Shown here: piece by piece, positions 9,602 to 17,820 of the stretch | How positions within the stretch are numbered: the stretch's first letter is position 1 | How the letters are laid out: the number at the start of each line of letters is the position of its first letter | From: Saccharothrix sp. ALI-22-I | Lineage (GTDB): Bacteria > Actinomycetota > Actinomycetes > Mycobacteriales > Pseudonocardiaceae | Length of the DNA stretch: 64,000 nt | Reading direction: 5' to 3' | Assembly (NCBI RefSeq): GCF_001984175.1 | Contig: NZ_MTQP01000068.1 | Location: 930,001-994,000 of the forward strand | Position numbers and translations under genes: made by a program | Notes under the pieces: model-generated | What the model saw: the letters and a program-made list of their open reading frames with translations, nothing else | What the model was told of the DNA's origin: nothing | Databases searched by the model: none

Positions 9602-9745
9602 GCCGACCTAGTGTCACCGCACAGAGTGACCGCGATGCGTACACGAGGTGAAGCCGCGGACAACGTCAACTGCGACGCGAGGAGTTCGGCAGGCGTTCGC
9701 TGAGGTGTCACGCCGCCGTGTCCTTGGCATCGCAAGGTGATCGGC

Positions 9746-10849
9746 GTGCGCGTAGCGATCGTCACCGAGAGCTTCTTGCCCCAGGTCAACGGGGTCACCA
9801 ACTCCGTTCTGCGGGTCCTGGAACACCTGAAAGCGCACGGTCACCAGGCGTTGGTCGTGGCGCCCGGCGCGGGTGCGGACCACCACCGCGGCACGCCGGT
9901 GGTCCGGGTGCCCGCGGTCGACCTGCCGAGGTTCAGCTCGCTGCCCGTCGGGGTGCCCACGCGCAAGGTGCTGACCGCGTTGGCCGATTTCCGGCCGGAC
10001 GTGGTGCACCTGGCCAGCCCGTTCGTGATGGGCGCGCGCGGTCTGTTGGCGGCACGGCGGCTGGGCATCCCGACCGTCGCGGTCTACCAGACCGACATCG
10101 CCGGGTTCGCCGGCCACTACGGGCTCGGCCTCACCGCCCGCGCCGCCTGGCGGTGGACACGCCGGCTGCACGCCCAGGCGGACCGCACGCTGGCGCCGTC
10201 GACGTGGGCCGTGGAAGCGCTCCAAGACCACGGCGTGCCGCGTGTGCACCGGTGGGGGCGCGGTGTGGACGTCGAGCTGTTCAACCCCGGCCGTCGGGAC
10301 GCCGCACTCCGCGCCGAACTGGCACCGAACGGTGAACTGCTCGTCGGGTACGTCGGCAGGTTGTCCCCGGAGAAGCGGGTGGACCGGCTCGCCGCGCTCG
10401 GCGACCTGCCCGGCGTGCGGCTGGTGGTCGTCGGTGAAGGGCCGGATGAGGCGCAGTTGCGTCGGGATCTGCCCGACGCCGCGTTCCTCGGCTTCAAGAC
10501 CGGCAACGACCTGGCCACCGCCTACGCCAGCCTGGACGTGTTCGTGCACACCGGGCCGCACGAGACGTTCTGCCAGGCGGTGCAGGAGGCGTTGGCCAGC
10601 GGGGTGCCGGTGGTCGCGCCCGATGCGGGCGGGCCACGTGACCTGGTGCAACCCAACACCGGGTACCTGTTCGCCTCCGACGATCAGCTCCGGCAGGCCG
10701 TCGTGGAGTTGAGCGATCCGCTGCGCCGTCGCCAGTTCGGCCAGGCGGGTCGGCGGTGGGTGCGCGGACGCACGTGGTCGGCGGTGTGCGACGAACTGCT
10801 CGGGCACTACGCGGCCGTGCTGGACGTGCCGGAGCGCCGTGCCGCATGA
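9746..10849 (+). CDS. mgtA: GT4 glycosyltransferase, MgtA-like alpha-mannosyltransferase
   Basis: This two-domain GT-B enzyme of family GT4 (367 residues) has the N-terminal glycine loop [13 protein letters not shown], the [15 protein letters not shown] donor-domain segment and the E-x7-E motif in [12 protein letters not shown]. Its position before menG in the menaquinone block matches M. tuberculosis Rv0557 (MgtA), a GDP-mannose-dependent enzyme that acts on glucuronosyl diacylglycerol. I chose GTG at 9746 because AAGGTGAT, a strong Shine-Dalgarno sequence, sits 5-6 bases before it; a GTG at 9737 would add only three residues. The lipid acceptor is inferred, not shown. Confidence 0.83.
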   Translation: MRVAIVTESFLPQVNGVTNSVLRVLEHLKAHGHQALVVAPGAGADHHRGTPVVRVPAVDLPRFSSLPVGVPTRKVLTALADFRPDVVHLASPFVMGARGLLAARRLGIPTVAVYQTDIAGFAGHYGLGLTARAAWRWTRRLHAQADRTLAPSTWAVEALQDHGVPRVHRWGRGVDVELFNPGRRDAALRAELAPNGELLVGYVGRLSPEKRVDRLAALGDLPGVRLVVVGEGPDEAQLRRDLPDAAFLGFKTGNDLATAYASLDVFVHTGPHETFCQAVQEALASGVPVVAPDAGGPRDLVQPNTGYLFASDDQLRQAVVELSDPLRRRQFGQAGRRWVRGRTWSAVCDELLGHYAAVLDVPERRAA

Positions 10850-10894
10850 GGGTCGTGCACGCATGAGGGTCGTGCACGCATGAGAATCGTTCAG
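10846..10894 (+). repeat. 17-bp tandem duplication of a start-codon region
   Basis: The unit ATGAGGGTCGTGCACGC occurs twice in direct succession (10846-10862, 10863-10879) and is followed by a third, diverged copy ATGAGAATCGTTCAGCT that opens the next gene. Each unit starts with ATGA. The first ATG overlaps the mgtA stop (10847-10849), but only the third ATG is in frame with the downstream gene. Confidence 0.85.
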
Positions 10895-11989
10895 CTGGCC
10901 AACTTCTACGGCCCGCGTTCCGGTGGTCTGCGCACGGCACTGCACCACCTCGGCAGTGGTTATGCGGCTCGCGGACACCAGGTCACGCTCGTCGTGCCCG
11001 GTCCTGCGCACGCCGATGAGGAGCTGTCGCCGGACGTCCGGCGCATCACGTTGCCCGCGCCGCAGATCCCGGGCACCGGTGGCTACCGGGCGGTCGACCC
11101 GTGGCGGATGCGGACGCTGTTGGACCACCTTTCACCTGATCGGCTGGAGGTGTCCGACCGGCTCACGTTGCGCGGTATGGGCCGGTGGGCGGCGGCGCGC
11201 GGGGTGCCGAGCGTGGTCATCTCGCACGAGCGGTTGGACCGGCTGCTGGAGCAGTTCCTGCTGCCGTCGGCGGTGGCGCGGCGGGGTGCGGACTGGGCGA
11301 ACGCGCGGATGGCCGCCTCCTACGACACGGTGGTGTGCACGACCGAGTTCGCGCGGGAGGAGTTCGACCGGATCGGGGCGCGCAACGTCGTCCGCGTGCC
11401 GTTGGGGGTGGACCTGCGCACGTTCACGCCGACCCGGCACGACCGGTCGCTCAAGGCTGATCTGGCGCGTGGGGCGGACGCGCTGCTCGTGCACTGCGGG
11501 CGGCTGTCGCCGGAGAAGCACGTCGAGCGCAGCGTGGACACGGCGGCTGAGCTGCACTCGGCCGGGCTCAACGTGCGGCTGGTGATCGCGGGTGACGGTC
11601 CGCGCCGTGAGGCGCTGGAACGCCGTGCCGCCGGGCTCCCCGTGACGTTTCTCGGCTTCGTCGGCCAGCGGACCGACGTGGCCGACCTGCTCGCCACGGC
11701 CGACGTGTCACTCGCCCCGGGCCCGCACGAGACGTTCGGCTTGGCGGCCCTCGAAGCCCTGGCTTCCGGCACCCCGGTCGTCGTCTCCGCTTCCTCGGCC
11801 TTGCGTGAAATCGTCCGCCCAGGCTGCGGCGCCGCAGTGGCCGACCACGCCCCGGCGTTCGCCGGCGCCGTCAACGCCCTTCTGGACGACCCGGAACCAA
11901 CCCGCCGCTCAGCCGCCCGCGCCCGCGCCGAGGAATACCCCTGGCAAACCGCCGTAGCCGGCATGCTCGCCGCCCTCCACGCCCCCTAA
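10880..11989 (+). CDS. GT4 family glycosyltransferase
   Basis: This second GT4 enzyme (369 residues) has an N-terminal GPRSGGLRTALHHL loop, HCGRLSPEKHVER in the donor domain and the E-x7-E motif HETFGLAALEAL. It differs clearly from the MgtA-like neighbour. The first residues MRIVQLANFYG are also encoded, in diverged form, by the two tandem copies just upstream, so the ATG at 10880 is the only in-frame member of three. Activity is probably on a lipid or sugar acceptor in the envelope; donor and acceptor are not determinable. The last 150 bp use many more C-ending codons than the rest of the gene. Confidence 0.82.
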   Translation: MRIVQLANFYGPRSGGLRTALHHLGSGYAARGHQVTLVVPGPAHADEELSPDVRRITLPAPQIPGTGGYRAVDPWRMRTLLDHLSPDRLEVSDRLTLRGMGRWAAARGVPSVVISHERLDRLLEQFLLPSAVARRGADWANARMAASYDTVVCTTEFAREEFDRIGARNVVRVPLGVDLRTFTPTRHDRSLKADLARGADALLVHCGRLSPEKHVERSVDTAAELHSAGLNVRLVIAGDGPRREALERRAAGLPVTFLGFVGQRTDVADLLATADVSLAPGPHETFGLAALEALASGTPVVVSASSALREIVRPGCGAAVADHAPAFAGAVNALLDDPEPTRRSAARARAEEYPWQTAVAGMLAALHAP

Positions 11990-11990
11990 C

Positions 11991-12286
11991 CGCGTGTCCA
12001 ACGTTCAGAACGCGCGTGTCGTACCTCCAGAACGCGCGTGTCCAACGTTCGCGTCGCGCGTGTCCTACGCTCAGAACACCCGAATTGAACGTTCAGAACA
12101 GGGCCGCCCGACGTGAGTGTTCAACTCGGGGTACCTGGACGTTGGACACGCGCGTTCGGAACGTTGGACACGCGCGTTCGGAACGTTGGACACGCGCGTT
12201 CGGAACGTTGGACACGCGCGTTCGGAACGTTGGACACGCGCGTTCTGGGCGTTGGACACGCGCGTTCTGGGCGTTGGACACGCGGG
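11991..12286. repeat. inverted array of 22-bp units around a hairpin core (copy 1)
   Basis: The left arm has five units of consensus CGCGCGTGTCCAACGTTCAG plus AA (ending at 12010, 12032, 12054, 12076, 12098, the last diverged). The right arm has seven units in the opposite orientation, TTCGGAACGTTGGACACGCG plus CG (starting 12133, 12155, 12177, 12199, 12221, 12243, 12265). Between them lies a core hairpin: CCCGAATTGAACGTTCAG near 12080-12097 and GTGAGTGTTCAACTCGGG at 12113-12130. The spacing is 22 bp throughout, with no unique spacers. Short open frames across it are products of the 22-bp periodicity. A second copy of the same design lies at 31582-31768. Confidence 0.92.
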
Positions 12287-12289
12287 GAT

Positions 12290-12295
12290 TAGGCT
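12290..12295 (+). promoter_or_regulatory. -10 element of menG, probably leaderless
   Basis: TAGGCT begins 4 bases after the last repeat unit and ends 6 bases before the menG ATG. There is no ribosome-binding site between them, so a leaderless mRNA is likely. The -35 region would fall inside the repeat array. Confidence 0.45.
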
Positions 12296-12301
12296 TTGGG
12301 T

Positions 12302-12991
12302 ATGGCGCGTGCTGGTCTGGACAAGAACCCCCACGAGGTCGCCGAGATGTTCGACGGGGTGGCCAAGGGCTACGACCGGACGAACTCGGTCATGACGCTC
12401 GGGTTCGACCGGCGCTGGCGGGAGTGGAGTCGGCGGGTTCTGGACGCGAAGCCCGGTGAGAAGGTTCTTGATCTCGCGGCGGGCACGGCGGTGTCGACCG
12501 TGGAGTACGCGGCCTCGGGTGCGTGGTGCGTGGCGGCCGACTTCTCGCTGGGGATGCTGCTCGGAGGCGCGCACCGGCCGGTGCCGAAGGTCGCCGCCGA
12601 CGCCCTGCACCTGCCGTTCGCCGACAACGCCTTCGACGCGGTCACCGTGTCCTTCGGGCTGCGGAATTTCAACGACACCGAGGCCGCGCTGCGCGAGATG
12701 GCCCGGGTCGTCAGGCCCGGCGGCCGGCTGGTGGTGTGCGAGGTCTCAACGCCGACGTTCCGCCCGTTCCGCTTCGTCTACATGCGCTACCTGCTCCGAA
12801 TCCTGCCGTTCATCGGCCGGCTCGTGTCCTCCAACCCGGACGCCTACCAGTACCTCGCCGAATCCATGCGCACCTGGCCCGACCAGCGCACGCTCGGCGA
12901 GATCGTGGCCCGCGCCGGCTGGGAGGACGTCGCCTGGATGAACCTCACCGGCGGCATGGTCGCCTTGCACCGCGGCACCAAACCCGCGTAG
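12302..12991 (+). CDS. menG: demethylmenaquinone methyltransferase
   Basis: This 229-residue SAM-dependent enzyme of the UbiE/MenG family methylates demethylmenaquinone, the last ring step. It shows the family opening [21 protein letters not shown] motif [10 protein letters not shown] (residues 55-63) and the post-motif [20 protein letters not shown]. In E. coli the same family also acts on ubiquinone; actinobacteria make only menaquinone. I prefer ATG at 12302 over the TTG two codons upstream because it matches the family start and the -10 spacing. The position between mgtA and menJ equals that of M. tuberculosis Rv0558. Confidence 0.93.
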   Translation: MARAGLDKNPHEVAEMFDGVAKGYDRTNSVMTLGFDRRWREWSRRVLDAKPGEKVLDLAAGTAVSTVEYAASGAWCVAADFSLGMLLGGAHRPVPKVAADALHLPFADNAFDAVTVSFGLRNFNDTEAALREMARVVRPGGRLVVCEVSTPTFRPFRFVYMRYLLRILPFIGRLVSSNPDAYQYLAESMRTWPDQRTLGEIVARAGWEDVAWMNLTGGMVALHRGTKPA

Positions 12992-13052
12992 GACCCGACC
13001 TGCCCGAGGCGTTGAGCCTGCTGGAGGCGGTAATCCCTCAGCGGCCCGCCAG

Positions 13053-13087
13053 TAGACTCGCCGTGGACTTTGTGAACACGGGCACAA
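13053..13087 (+). promoter_or_regulatory. menJ promoter with a Rex-like operator
   Basis: A -10 element TAGACT (13053-13058) is followed 11 bases later by TTGTGAA-CACG-GGCACAA (13070-13087). The left arm is a perfect Rex half-site, the right arm matches five of seven positions. The operator would cover about +5 to +22 of the transcript. The Shine-Dalgarno AAGGAG (13086-13091) overlaps its end. The -10 to operator distance is nearly the same as in front of nuoA. Confidence 0.5.
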
Positions 13088-13096
13088 GGAGCGGGG

Positions 13097-14374
13097 ATGA
13101 CGACTCCCAGCCGCCGCAAGGCAGGCGAGGACGCCGAGGTGATCGTGGTCGGTGCGGGCCCCGCGGGCTCGACCGCGGCCACCTACCTGGCACGCGCGGG
13201 CCTGGACGTGGTGCTGCTGGAGAAGAGCACCTTCCCGCGCGAGAAGGTCTGCGGTGACGGGCTGACCCCGCGCGGGGTCAAGCAGCTCATCGACCTGGGC
13301 ATCGACACCCGCGAGGAAGCCGGCTGGCTGCACAACCGCGGCCTGCGGGTGGTCGGCGGCGGCGTCACGCTCGAACTGGACTGGCCCGAGCTGGCCACGT
13401 TCCCGCCCTACGGCCTGGTCCGGCCCCGGCAGGACTTCGACGAGATGCTCGCGCAGGCCGCCGTCCAGGCGGGCGCGCGGATGCACGAGCAGACCACCGT
13501 CACCGGCGCGGTGGTGGAGAACGGCCGGGTCGTCGGCGTCACCGCCAAGCAGGGCCCGGACAAGACCCCCGTCACCTACCGGGCGCCGCTCGTGCTGGCC
13601 TGCGACGGCGTGAGCGCCAGGCTCGCCCTGAGCGTCGGCATCCAGAAGGACGACGCCAAGCCGATGGGCGTCGCGGTCCGCCGCTACTACGCCAGCCCGC
13701 GCACCAAGGACGACTACCTGGAGTCGCACCTGGAGCTGTGGGACCGGGCCAACAACGTGCTGCTGCCCGGCTACGGCTGGATCTTCGGCATGGGCGACGG
13801 CACCGTGAACGTCGGCCTCGGCATCCTCAGCACCTCCAAGGCCTACGGCACCACGGACTACCGCGCGCTGCTCAAGAGCTGGCTCGACGGCACCCCCGAG
13901 GAGTGGGGTTTCCGCGAGGAGAACGCCACCGGCAAGATCGGCGGCGCGGCCCTGCCGATGGGCCTCAACCGCAAGCCGCACTACCGCCCCGGCCTGCTCC
14001 TCGTGGGTGACGCGGGCGGCATGGTCAACCCGTTCAACGGCGAGGGCATCGGCTACGCCATGGAGTCGGCGCGCATCGCCGCGGAGAGCGCCATCCAGGC
14101 CCTCGCCCGCCAGGGTGCGAGCCGCGAGCGGGCGCTGCACGGCTACCCGGTGCGCATCGAACAGGCCCTGGGCAGCTACTACCGGCTCGGCAACGTGTTC
14201 AGCAAGCTCATCGGCCACCCCACGATCATGCGCACCGCGACCAAGTACGGCCTGCCGCGCAAGACCCTGATGAAGCTGGTCCTGAAGCTCCTCGCGGGTC
14301 TTTACGACCCGAAGGACGGCGACTCGTTCGACCGCATCATCACGACGGCCACGAAACTCACCCCAACGGCCTAA
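13097..14374 (+). CDS. menJ: geranylgeranyl-reductase-family FAD enzyme, MenJ-like menaquinone reductase
   Basis: This 425-residue flavoprotein has the N-terminal FAD loop VVGAGPAGSTAATYLARAG (GAGPAG, residues 19-24), the family motif REKVCGDGLTPRGV and the second FAD signature LLVGDAGGMVNPFNGEGI. M. tuberculosis MenJ (Rv0561c), which saturates the beta-isoprene unit of menaquinone-9, is the closest known type, and the location next to menG supports it. Other members reduce geranylgeranyl groups of phytol or archaeal lipids. ATG at 13097 follows a good AAGGAG site. A strong terminator follows the stop, so it is separate from the nuo operon. Confidence 0.87.
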   Translation: MTTPSRRKAGEDAEVIVVGAGPAGSTAATYLARAGLDVVLLEKSTFPREKVCGDGLTPRGVKQLIDLGIDTREEAGWLHNRGLRVVGGGVTLELDWPELATFPPYGLVRPRQDFDEMLAQAAVQAGARMHEQTTVTGAVVENGRVVGVTAKQGPDKTPVTYRAPLVLACDGVSARLALSVGIQKDDAKPMGVAVRRYYASPRTKDDYLESHLELWDRANNVLLPGYGWIFGMGDGTVNVGLGILSTSKAYGTTDYRALLKSWLDGTPEEWGFREENATGKIGGAALPMGLNRKPHYRPGLLLVGDAGGMVNPFNGEGIGYAMESARIAAESAIQALARQGASRERALHGYPVRIEQALGSYYRLGNVFSKLIGHPTIMRTATKYGLPRKTLMKLVLKLLAGLYDPKDGDSFDRIITTATKLTPTA

Positions 14375-14394
14375 TAAGGCTCCTCTAACGGACG

Positions 14395-14430
14395 CAGCGT
14401 CGCCCTACGGGTCGGCGCTGTTTCGTTTTT
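14395..14430 (+). terminator. intrinsic terminator after menJ
   Basis: CAGCGTCG (14395-14402) pairs with CGGCGCTG (14413-14420) with one G-T wobble, followed directly by TTTCGTTTTT. This is one of the few T-rich terminators in the window. Confidence 0.75.
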
Positions 14431-14536
14431 GGTGTGCTCCCGTTCACCCCGGGGTCGGTCAACTGTTGATCTGCACCGTAAAAGGCCAGGTCAGGGCCTA
14501 TGGCGGGGGTGCCCGTCACGCCGCTGTGTGACGTTC

Positions 14537-14604
14537 TACACTGACCCTCAGGTCTTGTGAATCAGTTCACAACCGGCTGAGATACCTTGTGAAGTGTTTC
14601 ACAA
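14537..14604 (+). promoter_or_regulatory. nuo operon promoter with two Rex-type operators
   Basis: Two perfect palindromes of the form TTGTGAA-N4-TTCACAA lie at 14555-14572 (spacer TCAG) and 14587-14604 (spacer GTGT; the second extends to 10-bp-type arms CTTGTGAA/TTCACAAG). Their centres are 32 bp apart, about three helical turns. This is the known binding pattern of Rex, the NADH/NAD+-sensing repressor that controls nuo and cyd genes in Streptomyces. A -10 candidate TACACT (14537-14542) stands 12 bases before the first operator. rex itself is not in this window. Confidence 0.8.
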
Positions 14605-14629
14605 GCGACCTGCGGATTGTTGGGCACTT

Positions 14630-14645
14630 GTTAGGCCCGCCTAAC
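14630..14645. promoter_or_regulatory. palindrome GTTAGGC-CC-GCCTAAC in the nuoA leader
   Basis: A 7-bp perfect inverted repeat with a 2-base centre lies 87 bp before nuoA. A short hairpin CACCC-TTTA-GGGTG follows at 14664-14677. The palindrome recalls half of an iron box (TTAGG..CCTAA), but the spacing does not fit IdeR/DtxR. It may be another operator or a structured leader. The rest of 14375-14731 holds the menJ terminator and the Rex sites; I see no gene there. Confidence 0.45.
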
Positions 14646-14731
14646 CTCCGGAGGCCGCTAGAACACCCTTTAGGGTGCGCAACGGTCAGCGGTGCACCAC
14701 CACCGCGACAGCGAGGAAAGGACGACGGAGA

Positions 14732-15097
14732 GTGCTGGACCCTTACCTCCCCCTCGTATTGATGTTCGCCCTCGCCGCGGCTTTCGCGCTGTTCTCGGTG
14801 ACGGCCGCGCCGTACATCGGACCCCGCCGCTACAACCGCGCGAAGCTCGACGCCTACGAGTGCGGCATCGAGCCGTCACCGCAACCGGTGGTGGGCGGTG
14901 GCCGCATGCCGGTCGCCTACTACCTCACGGCGATGCTGTTCATCCTGTTCGACATCGAAATGGTGTTCCTCTACCCCTTCGCGGTCTCCGCGGACCGGCT
15001 CGGCCTGTTCGGCCTGGTGGAGATCGCACTGTTCGTCGCGACGGTCGGCTTCGCGTACGCCTACGTGTGGCGTCGCGGCGGCCTCGACTGGAACTGA
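14732..15097 (+). CDS. nuoA: NADH-quinone oxidoreductase subunit A
   Basis: NuoA (121 residues) is a three-helix membrane subunit at the junction of the peripheral and membrane arms of complex I. The conserved loop KLDAYECGIEP carries the functionally important Cys. Helices lie at about residues 6-28, 62-83 and 90-112. The GTG at 14732 follows a GGAG site; the longer in-frame version upstream adds only Arg-rich leader-like residues. It opens a 14-gene operon that runs to 30555. Confidence 0.95.
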   Translation: MLDPYLPLVLMFALAAAFALFSVTAAPYIGPRRYNRAKLDAYECGIEPSPQPVVGGGRMPVAYYLTAMLFILFDIEMVFLYPFAVSADRLGLFGLVEIALFVATVGFAYAYVWRRGGLDWN

Positions 15098-15109
15098 GGG
15101 GGAGAACCC

Positions 15110-15658
15110 ATGGGTCTTGAGGAAAAGCTCCCGAACGGCATCCTGCTGGCCAGCGTGGAGAAGTTGGTCAACTGGACCCGCAAGTCATCGCTGTGGCCGG
15201 CCACCTTCGGCCTGGCCTGCTGCGCGATCGAGATGATGACCACCGGCGGCCCGCGCTACGACCTCGCGCGGTTCGGCATGGAGGTCTTCCGCGCCTCGCC
15301 GCGCCAAGCCGACCTGATGATCGTCGCGGGCCGGGTGACCAACAAGATGGCGCCGGTGCTGCGCCAGATCTACGACCAGATGCCCGAGCCGCGCTGGGTG
15401 CTGGCCATGGGCGTGTGCGCCTCCAGCGGCGGGATGTTCAACAACTACGCGGTCGTGCAGGGCGTGGACCACGTCGTGCCGGTCGACATGTACCTGCCCG
15501 GCTGCCCGCCGCGGCCGGAGATGCTGATCGACGCGATCCTCAAGATCCACGCCAAGATCATGGACGAGCCGCTCGGGGCGAACCGGGCCGCGCTGCTGGC
15601 CGCGTCGGGCCACACGACGGACCTGATCCCGTCCTCCGAGCGCTTTGCGAAGAAGTGA
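15110..15658 (+). CDS. nuoB: NADH-quinone oxidoreductase subunit B
   Basis: NuoB (182 residues) binds cluster N2, the last [4Fe-4S] centre before the quinone. All four ligands are visible: the Cys pair in [15 protein letters not shown] and PGCPPRPE. It is 12 bp after nuoA. A second, shorter NuoB-like protein is encoded at 43636, and the four ligand positions agree between them. Confidence 0.97.
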   Translation: MGLEEKLPNGILLASVEKLVNWTRKSSLWPATFGLACCAIEMMTTGGPRYDLARFGMEVFRASPRQADLMIVAGRVTNKMAPVLRQIYDQMPEPRWVLAMGVCASSGGMFNNYAVVQGVDHVVPVDMYLPGCPPRPEMLIDAILKIHAKIMDEPLGANRAALLAASGHTTDLIPSSERFAKK

Positions 15659-15664
15659 GCGGCA

Positions 15665-16453
15665 ATGGCTGACGAGAACAAAGAGGTCGACAAGACCCCC
15701 GGCGCGGACACGCCAAAGGGTGGTGACCAGCCGGAAGCGCTCAGCTCGGCGAGCATGAACCAGACCCAGCACGAGGAGTACCTGGCCCGCGGCGGCATGG
15801 TCGCGGGCAAGGCCCGGCAGGGCATGTTCGGCATCTCCGGCTCCGGCGACACCTCCGGCTTCGGCGGCCTGCGGCTGCCCGCTCACGTCGCCGCGCCGTC
15901 CGAGCGGCCCTACGGCGGCTGGTTCGACGAGGTCGCCGACGAGTTGCTGGCCGCGATCCGGGAGAAGGGCCTGCCCGCCGACACGGTCCAGCAGATCACC
16001 GTCGACCGCGGCGAGATCACCTTCTTCCTGCGCCGGGAGAACCTGGTCGAGGTGGCGCGCATCCTGCGTGACGACCCGGCGCTGCGCTTCGAGCTGTGCA
16101 GCTCGGTGTCGGGTGTGGACTACGGCGTGGACGCTCCGCAGCGGCTGCACTCGGTCTACCACCTGACGTCGATGACCTACCGCCGGCGCATCCGGCTGGA
16201 GGTCGCGGTCGACGTGGACGACGCGCACATCCCCAGCGTGGTCTCGGTCTACCCGACCGCGGACTGGCAGGAGCGCGAGGCCTGGGACATGTTCGGCATC
16301 GTCTACGACGGCCACCCGGGCCTGACCCGGATCCTCATGCCGGACGACTGGGACGGCCACCCGCAGCGCAAGGACTACCCGCTCGGCGGCATCCCGGTGG
16401 AGTACAAGGGCGCGGAGATCCCCCCGCCAGACCAGAGGCGGTCCTACTCATGA
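15665..16453 (+). CDS. nuoC: NADH-quinone oxidoreductase subunit C
   Basis: NuoC (262 residues) is a peripheral Q-module subunit (30-kDa type). The conserved signature is [19 protein letters not shown] followed by [21 protein letters not shown]. The first 80 or so residues are an acidic, low-complexity extension typical of actinobacterial NuoC. It starts 7 bp after nuoB and ends in an ATGA overlap with nuoD. Confidence 0.96.
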   Translation: MADENKEVDKTPGADTPKGGDQPEALSSASMNQTQHEEYLARGGMVAGKARQGMFGISGSGDTSGFGGLRLPAHVAAPSERPYGGWFDEVADELLAAIREKGLPADTVQQITVDRGEITFFLRRENLVEVARILRDDPALRFELCSSVSGVDYGVDAPQRLHSVYHLTSMTYRRRIRLEVAVDVDDAHIPSVVSVYPTADWQEREAWDMFGIVYDGHPGLTRILMPDDWDGHPQRKDYPLGGIPVEYKGAEIPPPDQRRSYS

Positions 16454-17820
16454 CCGAGCGAATTTCCGACGTGACCGCGGGTACCGACACCAGCGCCCCC
16501 GGCCGGGTGAGCGACCCGTACGACGCGAGCTCCCGCCAGACGACCGAGGGCACCGTCTACACGGTGACCGGCGGCGACTGGGACGAGGTGCTGGCCGAGG
16601 CCGCGGGTGACGAGCGCATCGTCATGAACCTGGGTCCGCAGCACCCGTCCACGCACGGCGTGCTGCGCCTGGTGCTGGAGCTGGAGGGCGAGACCGTCAC
16701 CCAGGCTCGCAGCGTCATCGGCTACCTGCACACCGGCATCGAGAAGAACGTCGAGTACCGCAACTGGACGCAGGGCGTCACGTTCGTGACGCGCATGGAC
16801 TACCTGGCGCCGCTGCACAACGAAGCCGCGTACTGCATGTCCGTGGAGAAGCTGCTCGGCGTCACCGTCCCGCAGCGGGCGCAGACGATCCGCGTGCTGC
16901 TCATGGAGCTGAACCGGATCAGCTCGCACCTGGTGGCGCTGGCCACCGGCGGCATGGAGCTGGGCGCGCTGACCGGCATGACCGCGGGCTTCCGCGAGCG
17001 CGAAGAGGTCCTGCACCTGCTGGAGTTCCTGACCGGTCTGCGGATGAACCACGCGTTCATCCGGCCCGGCGGCCTGGCGCAGGACCTGCCCGAGGGCGCC
17101 GAGCAGAAGATCAAGGACTTCATCAAGGTGATGGACTCCCGGCTGCCGGACTACGACAAGCTGCTGTCCGGTCAGCCGATCTGGCGCAACCGCCTCGCGG
17201 GCATCGGCTACCTGCCGGTGGACGCCTGCCTCGCGCTGGGCATCACCGGCCCGATCCTGCGCGGCGCGGGCCTGCCGTGGGACCTGCGCAAGGTCGAGCC
17301 CTACAGCGGTTACGAGAACTACGAGTTCGACGTGCCGACGTCGAACGCCGCCGACGCCTTCGCCCGCTACCTGCTGCGCGTGGAGGAGATCCACCAGTCG
17401 CTGCGGATCGTCAAGCAGGCGGTGGACAACCTGACGCCCGGCCCGGTCATGGTGGCGGACGCCAAGATCGCCTGGCCTGCGCAGCTGACCATCGGCTCGG
17501 ACGGCATGGGCAACTCGCTGGAGCACGTCCGCAAGATCATGGGCCAGTCCATGGAGTCCCTGATCCACCACTTCAAGCTGGTGACCGAGGGCTTCGCGGT
17601 GCCTGCCGGCCAGGTTTACGTGCCGATCGAGTCGCCGCGCGGCGAGTTGGGCTACCACGTCGTGTCCGACGGCGGCACCCGGCCGATGCGCGTGCACGTG
17701 CGCGAACCCAGCTTCGTGAACCTCCAGTCGATGCCCGCGATGTGCGAGGGCGGCATGGTCGCCGACGTCATCGCGTCGGTGGCCTCTATCGACCCGGTGA
17801 TGGGTGGTTGTGACCGATGA
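16450..17820 (+). CDS. nuoD: NADH-quinone oxidoreductase subunit D
   Basis: NuoD (456 residues) is the 49-kDa subunit that, with NuoB, forms the quinone pocket. It contains [22 protein letters not shown], with the quinone-pocket His residues, and [11 protein letters not shown]. The last residues [13 protein letters not shown] give the usual VD(P)VMGxxDR ending. The ATG overlaps the nuoC stop. An N-terminal extension of about 45 residues precedes the conserved domain. It is the only NuoD in the window, which matters for the second B/C/I set at 43.6 kb. Confidence 0.97.
   Translation: MTERISDVTAGTDTSAPGRVSDPYDASSRQTTEGTVYTVTGGDWDEVLAEAAGDERIVMNLGPQHPSTHGVLRLVLELEGETVTQARSVIGYLHTGIEKNVEYRNWTQGVTFVTRMDYLAPLHNEAAYCMSVEKLLGVTVPQRAQTIRVLLMELNRISSHLVALATGGMELGALTGMTAGFREREEVLHLLEFLTGLRMNHAFIRPGGLAQDLPEGAEQKIKDFIKVMDSRLPDYDKLLSGQPIWRNRLAGIGYLPVDACLALGITGPILRGAGLPWDLRKVEPYSGYENYEFDVPTSNAADAFARYLLRVEEIHQSLRIVKQAVDNLTPGPVMVADAKIAWPAQLTIGSDGMGNSLEHVRKIMGQSMESLIHHFKLVTEGFAVPAGQVYVPIESPRGELGYHVVSDGGTRPMRVHVREPSFVNLQSMPAMCEGGMVADVIASVASIDPVMGGCDR

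Noticed and set aside
11991-12286. Possible CRISPR array
   Set aside because: Units follow each other without unique spacers, change orientation at the centre, and no cas genes are near.
12071-12610. Minus-strand frames across the repeat array coding for ARVQRSERACPTF-type repeats
   Set aside because: 22 bp times 3 repeats keep all frames open; the peptide periodicity follows from the DNA repeat and no start or codon bias supports a gene.
12746-14218. 490-codon minus-strand frame opposite menG and menJ
   Set aside because: Antisense shadow of two recognised enzymes; no domain or start signal.
14630-14645. Possible IdeR/DtxR iron box before nuoA
   Set aside because: TTAGG/CCTAA halves are present but the spacing does not fit the 19-bp consensus; kept only as an unnamed palindrome.
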